NCBI GenBank assembly: GCA_017302635.1
Contig: JAFLCX010000003.1
Location: forward strand, 124,001-188,000
Source of the DNA: Hyphomicrobiales bacterium
Lineage (GTDB): Bacteria; Pseudomonadota; Alphaproteobacteria; Rhizobiales; Beijerinckiaceae
Length of the DNA: 64,000 nt
Direction of reading: 5' to 3'
The notes under the pieces were generated by a model that was given only the letters and a program-made list of their open reading frames with translations, made no database searches and was not told where the DNA came from. Position numbers and translations under genes: made by a program. Below, one piece after another: positions 44,948-53,601 of the stretch; the first letter of the stretch is position 1, and every line of letters starts with the position of its first letter.

Positions 44948-45292
44948 CGCCAGCCCTGCTGGAAGTTGAACGCGCGCTTCGGCCGGAAGGACATGGCCTA
45001 TGCGGTGCAGAAAACTGGACGCACGGGCTGGTACTATCGCGTGCTCGAGCCGGGCCAGGCCGAGCCGGGTGACACGCTGGATCTCGTGGATCGCCCGCAC
45101 CCAGATTGGCTGCTGACGCGGCTCACCCGCCTGCTCTATCGCGACACCATGGCCCTCGATGAACTCGCGGCGATGGCGGAACTGCCCGCGCTCGCGGAGG
45201 GCTGGCGTAAGCTCGCGCGCCGGCGCATCGAGGCCGGACGAACCGAGGATTGGTCGGGCCGCCTGGGCGAGAGCCCAGGGCCCGCAATATGA
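44948..45292 (+). pseudogene. MOSC domain protein, 5'-truncated by the IS
   Basis: After the IS end the frame reads RQPCWKLNARFG and continues through AVQKTGRTGWYYRVLEPGQA to a normal stop, 114 codons in all. This is the C-terminal half of a YiiM-like MOSC protein, including the CWKLN cysteine motif and the C-terminal helical domain (LTRLLYRDTMALDELAAMAELPALAEGW). The N-terminal half of the MOSC domain is missing and no start codon or ribosome-binding site is provided. MOSC proteins handle molybdenum cofactor or N-hydroxylated base analogues. Confidence 0.8.
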
Positions 45293-45420
45293 GGGTTTGC
45301 TACCCGAGCCGGAGATCCGATGGATTGCGGATCCTCTGCCCCTGGCATCGACGCTCTTACAATTCCAAAAAGCAGATCAGCCAAGCCTTATGCGTACAAG
45401 GGAGTATGCTAGGGCACAAT

Positions 45421-45490
45421 CCGCTTCGCGCCCCCATGGCGGTCGCTCACGACCAGATGCCTAGCCACCAAAAGCCGACATTCTTCAAGC
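45421..45490. repeat. Dispersed intergenic repeat
   Basis: CGCTTCGCGCCCCCATGGCGGTCGCTCACG-type left arm (45422-45451) and AAAAGCCGACATTCTTC right arm (45471-45486). It is the same family as at 39455 and 52896. The rest of 45293-45579 shows no gene. Confidence 0.6.
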
Positions 45491-45579
45491 CACAATCAAT
45501 TCGAGCGTTGAGAGAAACCGGTCGGTCATATTCTGAGCGCTCAATAGTGGTTGGTTGAGGGGCCATGAGGAGGAACGTC

Positions 45580-46212
45580 ATGGGACGATCCCGCTTTGAC
45601 CCTGGATACGATAACCGCAGACCCTGGAATGCAGGCCGCCTCGTGGGCGCGAAACGCCCCTTCAAGGTGAAGCAGATTTGGGCGATCCGATTCCACCTCG
45701 ATCATGAGCAGCGGCTTAGAGATCGCGCTCTGCTCAACCTTGCCATCGACAGCAAGTTACGCGGCTGCGATCTTGTGAAACTGAAGATTGGTGATGTCGT
45801 CAGCGGTGGCGCGGTGAAGCCGCGCGCGATCATCGTCCAGCAGAAGACCGGCAAACCCGTTCAATTTGAGATCGTCGAACCTGCACGCTCGAGCCTCCTC
45901 GCCTGGCTCGAACGGAGGGGCGGTACACTCGATGATTTCGTCTTTCCCAGCCGCAGTGATCCATCCGGCCACCTCAGCACGCGACAATATGCTAGGCTTG
46001 TGGATGAGTGGGTGACGGCGATCGGCCTGCGCCCGCAGGACTACGGCACGCATTCGCTGCGCCGGACGAAAGCGTCTCTCATCTACAAGCAGACGGGCAA
46101 TCTGCGCGCCGTTCAAATCCTGCTCGGGCATACCAAGATCGAGACAACAGTTCGCTATCTGGGCGTCGATGTCGAGGATGCCCTGATGCTGGCCGAGGGC
46201 GTGGAGATCTGA
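45580..46212 (+). CDS. Small tyrosine recombinase (phage-integrase family)
   Basis: Site-specific recombinase of 210 residues from ATG 45580, with AGGAGG six bases upstream. The catalytic set is visible: Arg in DSKLRGCDLVKLK, HxxR in THSLRRTKA, His in LLGHTKIETT and the Tyr nucleophile in VRYLGVD. The usual N-terminal SAM-like core-binding domain is absent, only a 45-residue leader remaining. This short form is found as a conserved stand-alone gene in alphaproteobacteria. It may act as a resolution or cassette recombinase. It converges with the amino-acid ABC operon. Confidence 0.9.
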   Translation: MGRSRFDPGYDNRRPWNAGRLVGAKRPFKVKQIWAIRFHLDHEQRLRDRALLNLAIDSKLRGCDLVKLKIGDVVSGGAVKPRAIIVQQKTGKPVQFEIVEPARSSLLAWLERRGGTLDDFVFPSRSDPSGHLSTRQYARLVDEWVTAIGLRPQDYGTHSLRRTKASLIYKQTGNLRAVQILLGHTKIETTVRYLGVDVEDALMLAEGVEI

Positions 46213-46269
46213 GGCGGGTAACAAAAGCATCCTGATTTTAGAGCTTGTTGTCTGGCAGTGCAGTCGTCT

Positions 46270-46860
46270 TCATTCGGAGAAATGCCTGCATACGGGCGCG
46301 TCGGGCCAAGCCGACAGCGAGCGGATATCCAGCGGCTGCCTTCCGAACAGAACCCAGACATCGGTGATGGGGCCGAACAACTGGTCGATCCGAAAGCGGT
46401 CGGGCGCCTGCTCCACGAGTTCAACCGAGGTGATGCCCGAATCGAAGCGCCCCTCCTGTAGTCCCTCCGCGACGGTCATGATGGACACTTCGTCGATCTG
46501 GCGTGGCCAGGCACTGAGATCGGCATAGTGCTTCGTTGCAGGCTGGAAGGCGATGGATTGCGGGCTCTCGACATCCGTCCGCGAGATGATCGCCAGCGAC
46601 TTGCTCGGTGCGATGAAGGTATCGACGACATGCACGCGATGCACGTAGCGCGCGGACATTTCGGTATGCGAGGGATGCACCGAGACCTGAAGGACAAAAT
46701 CGAGCTCACCACTCACAAGAGCGTCGAAAGCCTCGCGAAAATCCGTGAACAGCGTGACTTCAGCGCCGTTGAGACCCCGGAACGCAATATACTGCCGGAC
46801 AATCATCGAATGATTGCTGCCTTCGGTGCCGAGTGTTCCAAAACGAAGAGGTTTTTTCAT
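46270..46860 (-). CDS. Prephenate dehydratase-like / type-2 periplasmic-binding-fold protein
   Basis: Protein of 196 residues from ATG 46860. It has a prephenate-dehydratase-like fold: LRFGTLGTEGSNHSMIVRQYIAF matches the GTxGTNS-type phosphate/carboxylate loop, and LFTDFREAFDALVSGELDFVL matches the FExVExGxxDyav pattern. It lacks an ACT domain and a signal peptide. It is the last gene of a polar amino-acid ABC operon, 19 bp after the permease. It may be a metabolic enzyme on the imported acid or a cytoplasmic sensor. Annotation is tentative. Confidence 0.6.
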   Translation of the reverse strand: MKKPLRFGTLGTEGSNHSMIVRQYIAFRGLNGAEVTLFTDFREAFDALVSGELDFVLQVSVHPSHTEMSARYVHRVHVVDTFIAPSKSLAIISRTDVESPQSIAFQPATKHYADLSAWPRQIDEVSIMTVAEGLQEGRFDSGITSVELVEQAPDRFRIDQLFGPITDVWVLFGRQPLDIRSLSAWPDAPVCRHFSE

Positions 46861-46879
46861 TCCGGATATTCCTTTGACT

Positions 46880-47602
46880 TCAGGCTTCGACAGCCACCTT
46901 GAGATTCTGGGCTGCCGGGTCACAGCCGGCGCGGTAGAGACGCTGCTCGATCCTGTGGAAAATCGCGGCAAGACAGAATGTGATCGCGAGATACATGCCG
47001 GCCGCAGCGAGAAAGACCTCGTAGGGCGCGTAAGTGTCATTCACGAGCATCTGCGCGGAACCCGTGAGCTCGATCAGCGTAATGGTACTGGCAAGCGAAG
47101 TGGCCTTGACGGTCTGGATGACCTCGTTCGTGTAGGCGGGAAAGCCGATCCGCACCGCTTGCGGGATGACGATGAAGCGCTGGAGTTTGAACCAGTCGAG
47201 CCCGAGTGCGCGGCCGGCCTCGATGGTTCCCGATGGGACAGCCCGGATCGCACCGGCGAGAATATTGCCCGTGTAGGCCGCGCCATTCAGCCCCAGCGCA
47301 ACCACCGCACACCAATAGGGCTCGCGGAACACGGGCCAGAAGACCGACTCGCGAAACCAGGCAAACTGGCTGGTGCCATAATAGACAAGGAAGATCTGGA
47401 TCATCGCCGGCGTGCCACGGAACAGCATCACATAGGCTTCAGCCGCTCGTGAGATCCACCCGCGACGCGCATTCAGTGCGAAGGCGACAGGGATCGACAG
47501 GATCGCCGCCGTGACAAGAACGAGAGCGGAAAGCTCCACCGTCAGGGTTGCGCCTTTTGCGAGTTTCGGCAGACTTTCAAGGGAGATCCGGAGGTCCAGC
47601 AT
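46880..47602 (-). CDS. Polar amino-acid ABC transporter permease (HisM-like)
   Basis: Inner-membrane permease of 240 residues, HisM/GlnP type, with five hydrophobic segments. The coupling loop SGTIEAGRALGLDWFKLQRFIVIPQAVR and the LFRGTPAMIQIFLVYY helix are characteristic. It lies 6 bp after the HisQ-like permease, forming the usual pair. The matching ATPase is not found in this operon. Confidence 0.92.
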   Translation of the reverse strand: MLDLRISLESLPKLAKGATLTVELSALVLVTAAILSIPVAFALNARRGWISRAAEAYVMLFRGTPAMIQIFLVYYGTSQFAWFRESVFWPVFREPYWCAVVALGLNGAAYTGNILAGAIRAVPSGTIEAGRALGLDWFKLQRFIVIPQAVRIGFPAYTNEVIQTVKATSLASTITLIELTGSAQMLVNDTYAPYEVFLAAAGMYLAITFCLAAIFHRIEQRLYRAGCDPAAQNLKVAVEA

Positions 47603-47608
47603 GCCGCG

Positions 47609-48283
47609 TCACCTCCCATAGCCGCGTTCGAGGCGTCGTTCGAACCGCTTCAGCGCCCGCATGGAGAGGATCGTCATCACGAGGTAGGAGACCGCCGTGG
47701 CGCTGTAGATCGTGAAGGGCTGCTGCGTCGCGCCGGCCACGATGACCGATTTCCGCATCAGCTCCTCCAGGCCCACAACGGAAATCAGCGAGGTATGTTT
47801 CAGCAGGATCAGCCATTGATTGCCGAAGCCTGGCAGGGCGATGCGCCAGGCCTGCGGCACAACCACGAGGAAGAACAGCGCAAGCGGCCGCAGGCCCAAA
47901 GCCTTCGCCGCCTCGATCTGCCCTTTCGGCACAGCCTGGATTGCCCCGCGGAAAACCTCCGTCATGTAGGCACCGGAGATCATGCCGAGCGCGAACACAC
48001 CCGCCGTGAAGGGCTCGACCTCGAAATAGGAACCGCGCAGCTTCGAGAGCGTGACCGTTCCACCGAAATAGATGAGCAGGATCACGACAAGATCGGGAAT
48101 GCCGCGCATCACGGTGGTGTAGATGCCGAGCAATCCTCTCGCGCTGCGTGGCCCGTGAAGCTTGCCAATCGCGCCTATCATGCCGATGGCGGTGGCGAGC
48201 GCGAGGCTCGCCACCGCTACAAGGATTGTCAGCCCCGCCCCGGTCAGCAGTTGAACGCGATAGGTGATCAGAGTATCGAACAT
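47609..48283 (-). CDS. Polar amino-acid ABC transporter permease (HisQ-like)
   Basis: Inner-membrane permease of 224 residues. The VMRGIPDLVVILLIYFGG segment and the coupling loop KGQIEAAKALGLRPLALFFLVVVPQAWR are standard for the HAAT permease family. It follows the receptor gene by 24 bp and precedes the second permease by 6 bp. Confidence 0.92.
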   Translation of the reverse strand: MFDTLITYRVQLLTGAGLTILVAVASLALATAIGMIGAIGKLHGPRSARGLLGIYTTVMRGIPDLVVILLIYFGGTVTLSKLRGSYFEVEPFTAGVFALGMISGAYMTEVFRGAIQAVPKGQIEAAKALGLRPLALFFLVVVPQAWRIALPGFGNQWLILLKHTSLISVVGLEELMRKSVIVAGATQQPFTIYSATAVSYLVMTILSMRALKRFERRLERGYGR

Positions 48284-48307
48284 CAGGGGTGAAGACCAAT
48301 CGAAGCC

Positions 48308-49132
48308 TTATTGGTCTTCGGTCAGCAGTTTGAACGGCACATACTTGGCGCTGATCGCGTCGTACTCGCCGCTCTTGCGGATGGCGCGGATCGCCGTGTT
48401 GAAACACTCCCGCAAGGTGTTGTCGCCCTTGCGGATGGCGATGGCTTGTCCGGCACCGAGCGTGCCGCCTTTGAACTCCGGCCCCACGAATTCGAAATCC
48501 TTCGATTCGGGCCGCTTGAAAAAGACCAGCGACGAGGTTGCTGTGTTCTGGATCAGCAAATCGATCCGCCCGGCAATCAGGTCGAGTTCCACGGCCTGTG
48601 TTGTCTCGTAATGGCGGATGTTGGAATAGCCCTGCTCCTCGAGCCATGTGCGCTGCGCCGCACCGCGCTGGACACCGATGGTCTTCGATTTCAGAGCCGC
48701 CGGCGTCACTTCGGTGATCGTGCCCTTCTTTGCCACAAACCGGCTGGAGCTTTCCTTGTACTTGATCGTGAAATCGACCTGTTCCATCCGTTTTGGGGTC
48801 ATCGACATCTGCGCGATGATGGCGTCAAACTTGCCGGCCTGAAGCCCGGGGATGATGCCGTCCCAGGCCTGGGCCGCAACAGGACACTCCGCCCCGATCG
48901 CTTTGCAGAGTGCTGCGGTGATCTCGATATCCCATCCGGCGAGCTTGCCGTTTGCATCCACATAATTCCAGGGAGGAAAGGCGCCTTCCGTGGCAACCTT
49001 GATCGTCTTGGGGCAGCTCTGTTGGGCGGTCGCGCCCGTCGTCGCGAAGCCGCTGACGGCAAGTGCAGCGGCCATGAGAATGGCAGATCTTCCGTACTGC
49101 CAGACGCTGCGCGCCTTCTTGTCCCTTGTCAT
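48308..49132 (-). CDS. Polar amino-acid ABC transporter substrate-binding protein
   Basis: Periplasmic receptor of 274 residues with a signal peptide ending near GATAQQ (residue 37). The mature protein shows the SBP_bac_3 pattern: IKVATEGAFPPWNYVDANGKLAGWDIEI, GIIPGLQAGKFDAIIAQMSMTPKR and the hinge strand KSKTIGVQRGAAQ. Two cysteines (CPKTIK and AECPVAAQ) could form a disulfide, as in arginine/octopine receptors. It is the first gene of the receptor, two-permease, PDT-like operon, which reads away from the XRE-cupin regulator upstream. Confidence 0.92.
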   Translation of the reverse strand: MTRDKKARSVWQYGRSAILMAAALAVSGFATTGATAQQSCPKTIKVATEGAFPPWNYVDANGKLAGWDIEITAALCKAIGAECPVAAQAWDGIIPGLQAGKFDAIIAQMSMTPKRMEQVDFTIKYKESSSRFVAKKGTITEVTPAALKSKTIGVQRGAAQRTWLEEQGYSNIRHYETTQAVELDLIAGRIDLLIQNTATSSLVFFKRPESKDFEFVGPEFKGGTLGAGQAIAIRKGDNTLRECFNTAIRAIRKSGEYDAISAKYVPFKLLTEDQ

Positions 49133-49205
49133 GATGTCCTCCCTGATCGGTCAAGCCCGTTGAACAGGCATTCTTGTTCCGGGAGGAAGGCTAACCTCCT
49201 CAATT

Positions 49206-49225
49206 TTATCGTCAATCGAGGATAA
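49206..49225. promoter_or_regulatory. Candidate operator upstream of amino-acid ABC operon
   Basis: TTATC-N10-GATAA forms an interrupted inverted repeat in the AT-rich gap between the receptor gene (start 49132) and the XRE-cupin gene (stop 49280). The regulator next door is the plausible ligand, but the dyad is short and unproven. Confidence 0.35.
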
Positions 49226-49279
49226 GTTGAATTAACTCTCAGTAAAGCTGTACGAAAATCAGTCCGTTAGAGCCGTCTA

Positions 49280-49915
49280 TCAGGTCCGGAGGTTCACCAG
49301 CACCGAGAGATAGCGAATGGGAAGAACGATGGCTTCCTGAGGGCCATGGGTTCCGTTGCAATCGAACAGCATCGAATCCCCCTGCGAGAGGGTCTGGGTC
49401 GTCTCGCCATATTTGTAGATCATCGAGCCGCTCAGCACATGGATGAACTCCACGCCCGTATGCTGGAAAGCGGCCTTCTCACGGATCGGCGCGGTGATGG
49501 TGATGAGATAGGGCTCCACGAACAGATGCCCGGAGAGCAGGTTTCCTAGGAGCTGGTATTCCTGATCACCCTTGGTGCCGAAGCGCTTCACGACAATGCC
49601 TTGACCCGCCCGTACGAGCGAACAATCGCTCCGGCTTTCGACATTCGCGAAGAGACGACCCACGGGCACCTGGAGTGCCCCTGCAATCTTGACGAGCGAG
49701 GCGAGCGAAGGCGAGACATTGCCGCGTTCGATGCGCGAGAGCATGGCATTTGACAAGCCGGTTCGATTGGCCAACTCAAGGGCGGAGAGCCCAGCCGCCT
49801 GCCGCAGCGTGCGGATCTCCACGCCAACGGATTTCTCGACATCCGCTCGGGGCGTCTTCTTCGGCGGGCGGCGAACACCAGCCGGCAGATCAACAATCGT
49901 GGGTTTGGAGGCCAT
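49280..49915 (-). CDS. XRE-cupin transcriptional regulator
   Basis: Regulator of 211 residues from ATG 49915 (GAGGAG about ten bases upstream). The N-terminal helix-turn-helix is IRTLRQAAGLSALELANRTGLSNAMLSRIERGNVSPSL. The C-terminal cupin barrel contains HTGVEFIHVLSGSMIYKYG and QGDSMLFDCNGTHGPQ, with ligand-site His and Glu. This architecture commonly controls amino-acid or amine uptake and catabolism. It is directly upstream of, and in line with, the amino-acid ABC operon. Confidence 0.9.
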   Translation of the reverse strand: MASKPTIVDLPAGVRRPPKKTPRADVEKSVGVEIRTLRQAAGLSALELANRTGLSNAMLSRIERGNVSPSLASLVKIAGALQVPVGRLFANVESRSDCSLVRAGQGIVVKRFGTKGDQEYQLLGNLLSGHLFVEPYLITITAPIREKAAFQHTGVEFIHVLSGSMIYKYGETTQTLSQGDSMLFDCNGTHGPQEAIVLPIRYLSVLVNLRT

Positions 49916-50021
49916 GCGCAAGTTCTCCTCGACGGAATGACCACTCTCGCGTCGATTTCAACCTTGGCAAGCCGTCTTTGGCATGTTCGATGCCGAAACA
50001 TAGGGCGATCGCGATATGGGC

Positions 50022-50082
50022 TACTTTGCGCCCGCATTGCGGTCGTCTGGAACCCCGAACGCACAAACCGAAACCGGACTGT
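50022..50082. repeat. Divergent copy of the dispersed intergenic repeat
   Basis: CTTTGCGCCCGCATTGCGGTCGT (about 50024-50046) and then GAAACCGGACTGTCAAT resemble the arms of the repeat family, with several changes. It lies between the XRE-cupin and chemotaxis genes. The remainder of that gap shows nothing else. Confidence 0.35.
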
Positions 50083-50179
50083 CAATGCGCTTGAAATGAA
50101 CGAAAACTGGACAACTGGTTGCGAATTCGACCTGGTTGGGCAACTGGCAAAAACGGTGATCCTAAACGTCAAGGCCTAC

Positions 50180-51925
50180 TCAGGCCGCGCGGACCTCCCC
50201 GAGGAACCGGGAGACGTTTTCCCGCATGCTCTCTGCTTGCTGGGAGAGTTCTGATGCCGCGCTAAGCACCTGGCTCGAAGCCGCGGCTGTATTGTCGGCT
50301 GCGCTAGAGACATGGGCGATCGACCGCGAGACGTCCTCTGTCCCCTTCGCGGCCTCACGTACATTTGTGGAGATTTCAAGGGTTGCGCTCTGTTGCTGGG
50401 CGACTGTGTCGGCAATTTCGGTGCTGACGCGGTCGATTGACTGGAGTGAGCCGTCGATGGCCTGTATCGATCCGATCGTGGCATTCGTTACGCTGCGGAT
50501 CTCGGTCACGATGTTGGCGATATCTGTTGTCGCCTTCGCAGTCTGGGCAGCAAGATTCTTGACCTCGGAGGCGACCACCGCAAAACCCCGACCGGCCTCT
50601 CCGGCGCGTGCTGCCTCAATCGTCGCATTGAGCGCGAGAAGATTGGTCTGCGCGGCGAGATTGTTGATGAGATCGACGACCGAACCGATCTTATCTGCGG
50701 CGAGTGCGAGGGCTTGAACGTCTGTGTCGGTTGACCGCATTTTTTCAACAGCCATCCGGATGGATTGTGTCGCCATTCCGAGTTGACGTCCAATTTCGCC
50801 AGCCGTGGCGTTGAGTTCTTCGCCGGCGGCTGCAACGCCGTTGACATTGGCACTTGCCTGATGAGACGCAGCGGCCACGGTTGCCGCCTCCATCGTTGAT
50901 TCATGTGCAGCATTAGACAGGTCATGGGCAGCGGCCGACAATTCGGTGGCCGCCGAGGAGATGGTCAGCATCACGCTCTCGGCGGTTTTTTCGAACCCAG
51001 CAATTGCCTGTTCAACAGCTGCGGCTCGGCGGGCATCCTGCTCGCGACGTTGCGCTGCTTCCGCTTCCATCCGCTCATTGGCCTGAAGGCCATCGCGGAA
51101 GGTCGAGAGGGCGTTCGCCATATCTCCCAGCTCATCGCGCTGGCCCTCGGCCGGGATGGTCACGCCGTAATCCTTCGCCGCAACCGATCGCATGGCGGCA
51201 GTCATGGCCACAATCGGGCGCGCGATGGTGCGGATCATCAGGAAGATGATACCAATGGCAACAGCAAGCGCGACCATGCCTAGAACCTGGCTGGATAGCT
51301 CCATCCGATCAATCGTCGCCTTGGCATCATCCGTGTCTGCGCGGAGCAAAGTGATCTGCCGCTTGGCTTGCCCTTCATCGCCCTTGCCGTCGCCCTCGAT
51401 AATCTCGATTGCACGACGAGCCTTGGGACCCAATGTTTGTGTCAGGATGCGGATCTGAGCATCGCTGGCCCGCTCGCCATTGGGGATCGAGGCTTCCATC
51501 TGATCTTGCAATGTCTTGATTTCAGAAATCAGACCATCCAGTTCAGCCCAACGAACTTTGTTGGTTTCGTTGGTGAAGGTCGTTGCTTCCTCGCGATAAG
51601 CCAGGCGGGCTTCATCAAGCGATTTCCAGGATGAAGCGCGTGCTTCCTTAAAAGCAACATCCCCTGAAAGCATGTAGCCACGCATTGCGGCAATCGAGTC
51701 TGCGAGTTCGAAGGCCATTGAGGAAAGATTGATGACCGTTGGGAGGCGCTGATGGATCACAAAGTCGATTTTCTGGTCCACTGCGGCCATCTGACGCAGA
51801 GAATAGATGGTCGATCCAACCATTGGCGCCATCAAAGCAGCGATAAAAAGCCCGATTTTATAGATCAGATCCAGATTGGCGAACCAGTTACCAGACTTTC
51901 GGGCGGTCATCTCAGCACGGTTCAT
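50180..51925 (-). CDS. Methyl-accepting chemotaxis protein with 4-helix-bundle sensor
   Basis: Chemoreceptor of 581 residues. A first membrane helix ([21 protein letters not shown], residues 22-42) is followed by a four-helix-bundle periplasmic sensor to about residue 205. Then come a second helix ([18 protein letters not shown]), a HAMP domain ([19 protein letters not shown]) and a signalling domain with the conserved hairpin tip [25 protein letters not shown]. No C-terminal CheR pentapeptide is seen. It stands alone, with no che genes nearby. The ligand is unknown. Confidence 0.93.
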   Translation of the reverse strand: MNRAEMTARKSGNWFANLDLIYKIGLFIAALMAPMVGSTIYSLRQMAAVDQKIDFVIHQRLPTVINLSSMAFELADSIAAMRGYMLSGDVAFKEARASSWKSLDEARLAYREEATTFTNETNKVRWAELDGLISEIKTLQDQMEASIPNGERASDAQIRILTQTLGPKARRAIEIIEGDGKGDEGQAKRQITLLRADTDDAKATIDRMELSSQVLGMVALAVAIGIIFLMIRTIARPIVAMTAAMRSVAAKDYGVTIPAEGQRDELGDMANALSTFRDGLQANERMEAEAAQRREQDARRAAAVEQAIAGFEKTAESVMLTISSAATELSAAAHDLSNAAHESTMEAATVAAASHQASANVNGVAAAGEELNATAGEIGRQLGMATQSIRMAVEKMRSTDTDVQALALAADKIGSVVDLINNLAAQTNLLALNATIEAARAGEAGRGFAVVASEVKNLAAQTAKATTDIANIVTEIRSVTNATIGSIQAIDGSLQSIDRVSTEIADTVAQQQSATLEISTNVREAAKGTEDVSRSIAHVSSAADNTAAASSQVLSAASELSQQAESMRENVSRFLGEVRAA

Positions 51926-52140
51926 CAGGCATCTCCTTGCGATGATCCCGAATATGCAGAGATTCTGGTTAACTCCGTGCTAAGACGGCGCTGTATTTGA
52001 CGGAATTAGAGCCGTTCTACATTCTATTAGCCGGATAATACTTCCACTGGGACTGGTGATGCACAGAGAGGTCGCGCTAGGCGCGGCAGCGTCATTCGCC
52101 TCAGTCCCTGAACGGCACCTTCCATGCCAGTCTTTCAGCG

Positions 52141-52642
52141 TCATCGCCGCACAATAAAGGAGGTTGCCGACTTCCGGCGCTCCCATCCGAGGCGCTCCAG
52201 TTCCGGGGTCGTTGCCGGCTCTGCCGGCCATCCTATGCAGAGGTAAGCGACCAGGTTCCACGTCTTCGGCAATTCCAGAAGTATCGTGGACGATTGCAGG
52301 CCGCAGAATGGAGACCCAACCAACGCCGCGGCCATGAATGCGGGCGGTGAGCCATAACGCTTGGATCGCGCAGACAACCGAGTCCCGGAGGGCTTGAGGC
52401 TGTGTCTGTCGACCGAGACCATGACCCACTTTCGTCTCTCGATGGCAACACACCGCGAGATGAACAGGCGCTTCCAAAAGACCGGCGAGCTTTAACGTCC
52501 TGTAGTGAGCAGCCCGTTCACCCTCATATTTCAAGGCAGCGCTCTGATTGCAAGCCTCGAATTCCGCTTGAATGGCTTCACGTCTTGCGGCGGCATCCAC
52601 AAATATGAAACGCTAGGGTTGCGAAAGCCCGACAGAAGGAAC
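52141..52642 (-). pseudogene. bluB: bluB (5,6-dimethylbenzimidazole synthase) remnant
   Basis: BluB makes the lower ligand of vitamin B12 from FMNH2. The residual frame reads PSVGLSQP, then a TAG stop (52613-52615) where BluB has Trp, then RFIFVDAAARREAIQAEFEA, GERAAHYRTLKLAGLLEAPVHLAV and GVGWVSIL. A one-base frameshift near 52275-52282 then moves the frame to LPKTWNLVAYLCIGWP and on to a stop at 52141. The first 45 or so residues of BluB are deleted, joining the gene body to a B12-riboswitch remnant. It cannot make functional protein. Confidence 0.85.
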
Positions 52643-52644
52643 GG

Positions 52645-52730
52645 GGCAGGCAGCCGGTCTCCTGGCTTGCAACCTAAACAGTGACGATTGCCGTTCTTCC
52701 GAACTGGCGGAACCGCTGCGCTTCATGTTC
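52645..52730 (-). promoter_or_regulatory. Cobalamin riboswitch remnant
   Basis: On the minus strand, directly before the bluB remnant, the sequence AAGCCAGGAGACCGGCTGCC (52649-52668) is the B12 box that ends cobalamin riboswitches. Upstream bases contain a plausible core fragment (CACTGTTTAGGTTGC), but the 5' half seems missing and meets the 52746-52795 repeat. The B12 box supports the bluB assignment and shows the gene was once B12-controlled. Confidence 0.6.
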
Positions 52731-52745
52731 TGGTCCTTTCGAAGC

Positions 52746-52795
52746 GGCCAGAAGGAACTTCAAGCTAGATTAGGTCTGAGGGGCAACGTCAGGCG
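52746..52795 (-). repeat. 50-bp repeat shared with 22790-22841, probable IS end
   Basis: GGCCAGAAGGAACTTCAAGC, then TAGATTAGGTCTGAGGGGCAACGTCAGGCG, agrees with 22790-22841 at about 85 percent of positions by eye. Read on the minus strand it starts TGACGTTGCCCCTC, like an IS3-type terminus, and leads into ATGAAGCGCAGC at 52726. The element behind it cannot be named. Confidence 0.4.
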
Positions 52796-52895
52796 GAAAC
52801 TGCCGGCCTGAAGTCCCGCCTGACTTGTGCCGAACGCGCCTTCATCGAAGATCTCAACCAGTCAAAGCTGGCGGATTGCCGGTATCCGGAGTGAA

Positions 52896-52962
52896 GGGCG
52901 GCTTCGCGCCCCCAATTCAGCCGCTCGAGGTTCGGTGCGCAAACGCCGAAAGCCGACATGAA
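52896..52962. repeat. Dispersed intergenic repeat, full copy
   Basis: GGGCGGCTTCGCGCCCCCAA at 52896-52915, then TTCAGCCGCTCGAG, and the right arm CCGAAAGCCGACATGAAC at 52946-52963. This is the clearest two-arm copy after the one at 39455. The surrounding bases 52796-53271 hold no gene that I can support. Confidence 0.6.
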
Positions 52963-53271
52963 CGAGGTTCAATTGACCTCCGGCACCCCGGGCGCGGTTC
53001 AACTGGCTTCCATTCCTGTGGATTAGCAAGCAATCGAAGTCTACGGGCAACCACTCAAACTTTATATAGATTCCTTGGCAACTTAAGTTAATCACATCGG
53101 AAATCGGAAATGGATTTCCAGGTTCGCGTAATTGAATGGATTACTGCCTGTTTTTCGGTCGACACCATTCGGACTAGGCGTGTCGCTAGGCTGGCCAAAC
53201 TTTCCACTGCCCCAGCGGATCTGAGGTAGTTTATAGAGCATGGTTTCGATTGAACGACACGGCCGCCGCAT

Positions 53272-53601
53272 ATGCTGATCATCTCGTTCGATAATGTCGA
53301 GCTGAAGCAAAGCTGCTGCGATAATGCGGTGGCTGAGGCTGCGTATGGAACTATAAACGCTCGCGCGTTGTTTACGGCCATAGCTGACGCAGAAGCCATG
53401 GAAAACGCTGCTGAATTGATTGACTTCTACGGCAACGAGGTAGTGGTTCAGCAAGACAGTTCTCTAATGCTCTCATTTGGTTCAGACTTGATCGCAAAAC
53501 TGATTCCTGTGGGAAAAAAATTCAAACGAGCAGACGATGGCAGCGTAAATTGGCAAACGGTACGGCATCTGAAACTTGTGCAGATTGGGAACAGGCACTG
53601 A
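53272..53601 (+). CDS. HigB/RelE-like toxin candidate
   Basis: Small protein of 109 residues. The C-terminal half resembles the plasmid-maintenance-killer/RelE fold: a strand SLMLSFGSDLIAKLIPVGKKF followed by DDGSVNWQTVRHLKLVQIGNRH, like the DGGLDWSRVTAVRILxVxDxH ending of HigB-type toxins. The N-terminal helical region (ARALFTAIADAEAMENAAELIDF) fits. It overlaps the next gene by one base (TGATG), and that partner has a HigA-like DNA-binding domain. The toxin call rests on this pairing as much as on sequence. It should act as a ribosome-dependent RNase if the family call is right. Confidence 0.6.
   Translation: MLIISFDNVELKQSCCDNAVAEAAYGTINARALFTAIADAEAMENAAELIDFYGNEVVVQQDSSLMLSFGSDLIAKLIPVGKKFKRADDGSVNWQTVRHLKLVQIGNRH

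Noticed and set aside
52726..52760. IS3-type orfA start (ATGAAGCGCAGC) in front of the bluB remnant.
   Set aside because: Only about a dozen codons have any resemblance and the frame breaks at once; kept only as a possible origin of the 50-bp repeat.
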